64,000 nucleotides of DNA from Shouchella tritolerans (GTDB taxonomy: Bacteria; Bacillota; Bacilli; Bacillales; Bacillaceae_D), in assembly GCF_025770735.1 (NCBI RefSeq), contig NZ_JAODPB010000003.1:434001-498000 (forward strand). Reading direction: 5' to 3'. Positions 62,749 to 64,000 of this stretch are shown here, one piece after another; position 1 is the first letter of the stretch; each line of letters opens with the position of its first letter. A program made the translations under genes and the position numbers. The notes beneath the pieces are model-generated. The model saw nothing but the letters and a program-made list of their open reading frames with translations. It searched no databases and was not told where the DNA came from.

Positions 62749-63960
62749 ATGGAGAATACGATTGCAAATCACCATAACCGATTATTGCTTTCAGGTTTTT
62801 TAAGTTTAGCGGTGGTCATGGGGGTTGGAAGGTTTTCGTACACACCAATCTTTCCCTATATGGAATTGGACCAATTGCTGACCCCCTTTTCTGCAGGGCT
62901 GTTAGCAACCTTTAATTACATAGGCTATTTTATAGGGGCATTAGGGGCTAGATATGTACCGCGAAGTAACAAGTGGCTATACATTGGGCTAGGCGTCAAT
63001 ATTGGAACGACTCTATTAATGGGCTTGATGGAAAATTATATTCTCTGGTCCATATGGCGGTTGCTATCAGGCATTACAAGTGGCATGGTTTTTGTGATCG
63101 TCTCTAACTTGATTTTATCCCGTTTAAATCAAACCGGCAAAATGTATTATTCCGGCTTCCTATATGGAGGGGTAGGGTTTGGGATATGCGTTTCAGGGAT
63201 AGCGATCCCAACGATTCAATCCAATTATGGCTGGGAAGGGGCATGGTTAAGTTTAGGACTTTTAAGCGTCGCCTTTATGGTTGCGGTCTTTTTGGGGATG
63301 TGGAAGCAAGGGAACAGCGATGTATCAGCTTCTTTAAGTGATCAAACACCCAAAAATAGACGTCCGGAAGTCGTCCGAAAACAAAAAAAAGCAAAGTATG
63401 CTTTATATATTTCTTATACAGGTGAAGGTTTTGGCTATATTATCTTCGGAACGTTTATAACAGCTATGTTGGTCAAAAATCCATCTTTTACATTTGAATC
63501 TTCTTATGTGTGGGCGATCGTAGGTGTTGGCGTCATTCCGTCTTGTCTTTTCTGGTCTTGGCTCGGCACAAGGGTGTCTTCGATTCGCGCGCTAAAATGG
63601 GCGTATATGACGCAAATCATTAGTATTTTACTACCAGTGTTTACAGATCACCTGCTGCTGACATTGCTTTCGGCGTTAGGATTTGGTGCTACGTTTATGG
63701 GAATCACGACACTTACGCTCACTCTGGCGAAATCATTAGAGGCAGCAGGGCCAAATTTAGTAAGTGGATTAACGGCAGCTTACGCGATCGGTCAATTATT
63801 GGGGCCTGTTGTGGCCGGTACACTCATTTCTGTAAATGATTTCACCATTCCATTTATGATTTCAGCAGTTGTCCTTGTAGCTGCTTTGATCACCATAAAT
63901 TTCATAAAAGATCAGAAAGGGGATACGTTAAATGCCGTACGTAAACATCAAAGTCACTAA
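62749..63960 (+). CDS. YbfB/YjiJ family MFS transporter
   Basis: 403 residues with 12 predicted membrane helices. MGVGRFSYTPIFPYM near the start and the GALGARYVPR loop are typical of the YbfB/YjiJ branch of the major facilitator superfamily, whose substrates are unknown. ATG 62749 follows GAGGGG. Its last 29 bases overlap the next gene, so the two are coupled. Confidence 0.87.
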   Translation: MENTIANHHNRLLLSGFLSLAVVMGVGRFSYTPIFPYMELDQLLTPFSAGLLATFNYIGYFIGALGARYVPRSNKWLYIGLGVNIGTTLLMGLMENYILWSIWRLLSGITSGMVFVIVSNLILSRLNQTGKMYYSGFLYGGVGFGICVSGIAIPTIQSNYGWEGAWLSLGLLSVAFMVAVFLGMWKQGNSDVSASLSDQTPKNRRPEVVRKQKKAKYALYISYTGEGFGYIIFGTFITAMLVKNPSFTFESSYVWAIVGVGVIPSCLFWSWLGTRVSSIRALKWAYMTQIISILLPVFTDHLLLTLLSALGFGATFMGITTLTLTLAKSLEAAGPNLVSGLTAAYAIGQLLGPVVAGTLISVNDFTIPFMISAVVLVAALITINFIKDQKGDTLNAVRKHQSH

Positions 63961-64000
63961 AGAAAATGGAGGTCTGACAAAAGAAGAAAAGCATACTTTA
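63932..64000 (+). CDS. 4-oxalocrotonate tautomerase family protein, 5' end only
   Basis: Opens at ATG 63932 with AGAAAGGGG about 10 bases upstream and runs off the window after 23 codons. The product begins MPYVNIKVTKENGG. The proline directly after the initiator methionine is the catalytic base of the tautomerase superfamily once Met is removed. It overlaps the MFS gene by 29 bases in another frame. Full length would be about 60-80 residues. Confidence 0.75.
   Translation, partial: MPYVNIKVTKENGGLTKEEKHTL

Overview
The window reads as chromosomal DNA of an alkaliphilic, moderate-GC Bacillaceae species. The gene repertoire and protein wording fit the Shouchella/Alkalihalobacillus (Bacillus) clausii group best; this is inferred from memory of the families, not from a search. 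Start codons (ATG, GTG, TTG) mostly follow strong GGAGG-type ribosome sites, promoters are SigA-like, and there is an S-box riboswitch, a catabolite-responsive element and XylR-type operators. I saw no rRNA, tRNA, CRISPR array, insertion sequence or prophage.

Layout. 1-3143: the end of an FAD amine oxidase, a VanZ-like protein, a WrbA-type quinone reductase, a GNAT acetyltransferase and aroD. 3208-10930: an accessory stretch with a superfamily 2 helicase carrying C-terminal membrane segments, then an LXG polymorphic-toxin operon (YwqH-like, YwqI-like, LXG effector with a glycine-rich C-terminus, two tandem membrane proteins that may be immunity proteins) and an unrecognised gene. 10934-15848: a divergent organic-acid locus (CaiB-type CoA transferase, small membrane protein and sodium-solute symporter against a GntR regulator and an HMG-CoA-lyase-like enzyme) with shared TTTGTATACAAA operators. 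16086-19589: an RpiR-regulated pair of a beta-hydroxyacid dehydrogenase and a four-carbon-acid-sugar kinase. 19916-23988: a SAM-riboswitch-controlled metNIQ operon with an M20 amidohydrolase. 24141-33833: xylan side-chain use (AraC regulator, GH43, GH67 alpha-glucuronidase, LplBCA-like importer, YesL-like protein). 34164-35977: a glycerol-dehydrogenase-like enzyme and a coiled-coil protein. 36123-47264: a peptide or amide catabolism locus (two amidohydrolases, one without its metal-binding HxH; a complete Dpp-like ABC importer; DUF1177; M20 peptidase; IclR). 47565-54692: xylA, xylB, aldose epimerase, xylR, ThuA-like and Gfo/Idh proteins. 54896-62549: a second DUF1177 locus (PucR, Asp/Glu racemase family, OPT transporter, DUF917, DUF1177, AroM, M29 aminopeptidase). 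The end holds an MFS transporter and a truncated tautomerase.

The most unusual items are: a 154-bp repeat with conserved hairpins that sits in 3' untranslated regions and is flanked at two sites by perfect or near-perfect copies of the local terminator hairpin, with a different hairpin at each site; the amidohydrolase pair in which one member has lost HxH; the mirror-image promoter/operator region at 40108-40303; two DUF1177 catabolic loci built around different importers; and the LXG operon with a possible pore-forming effector.
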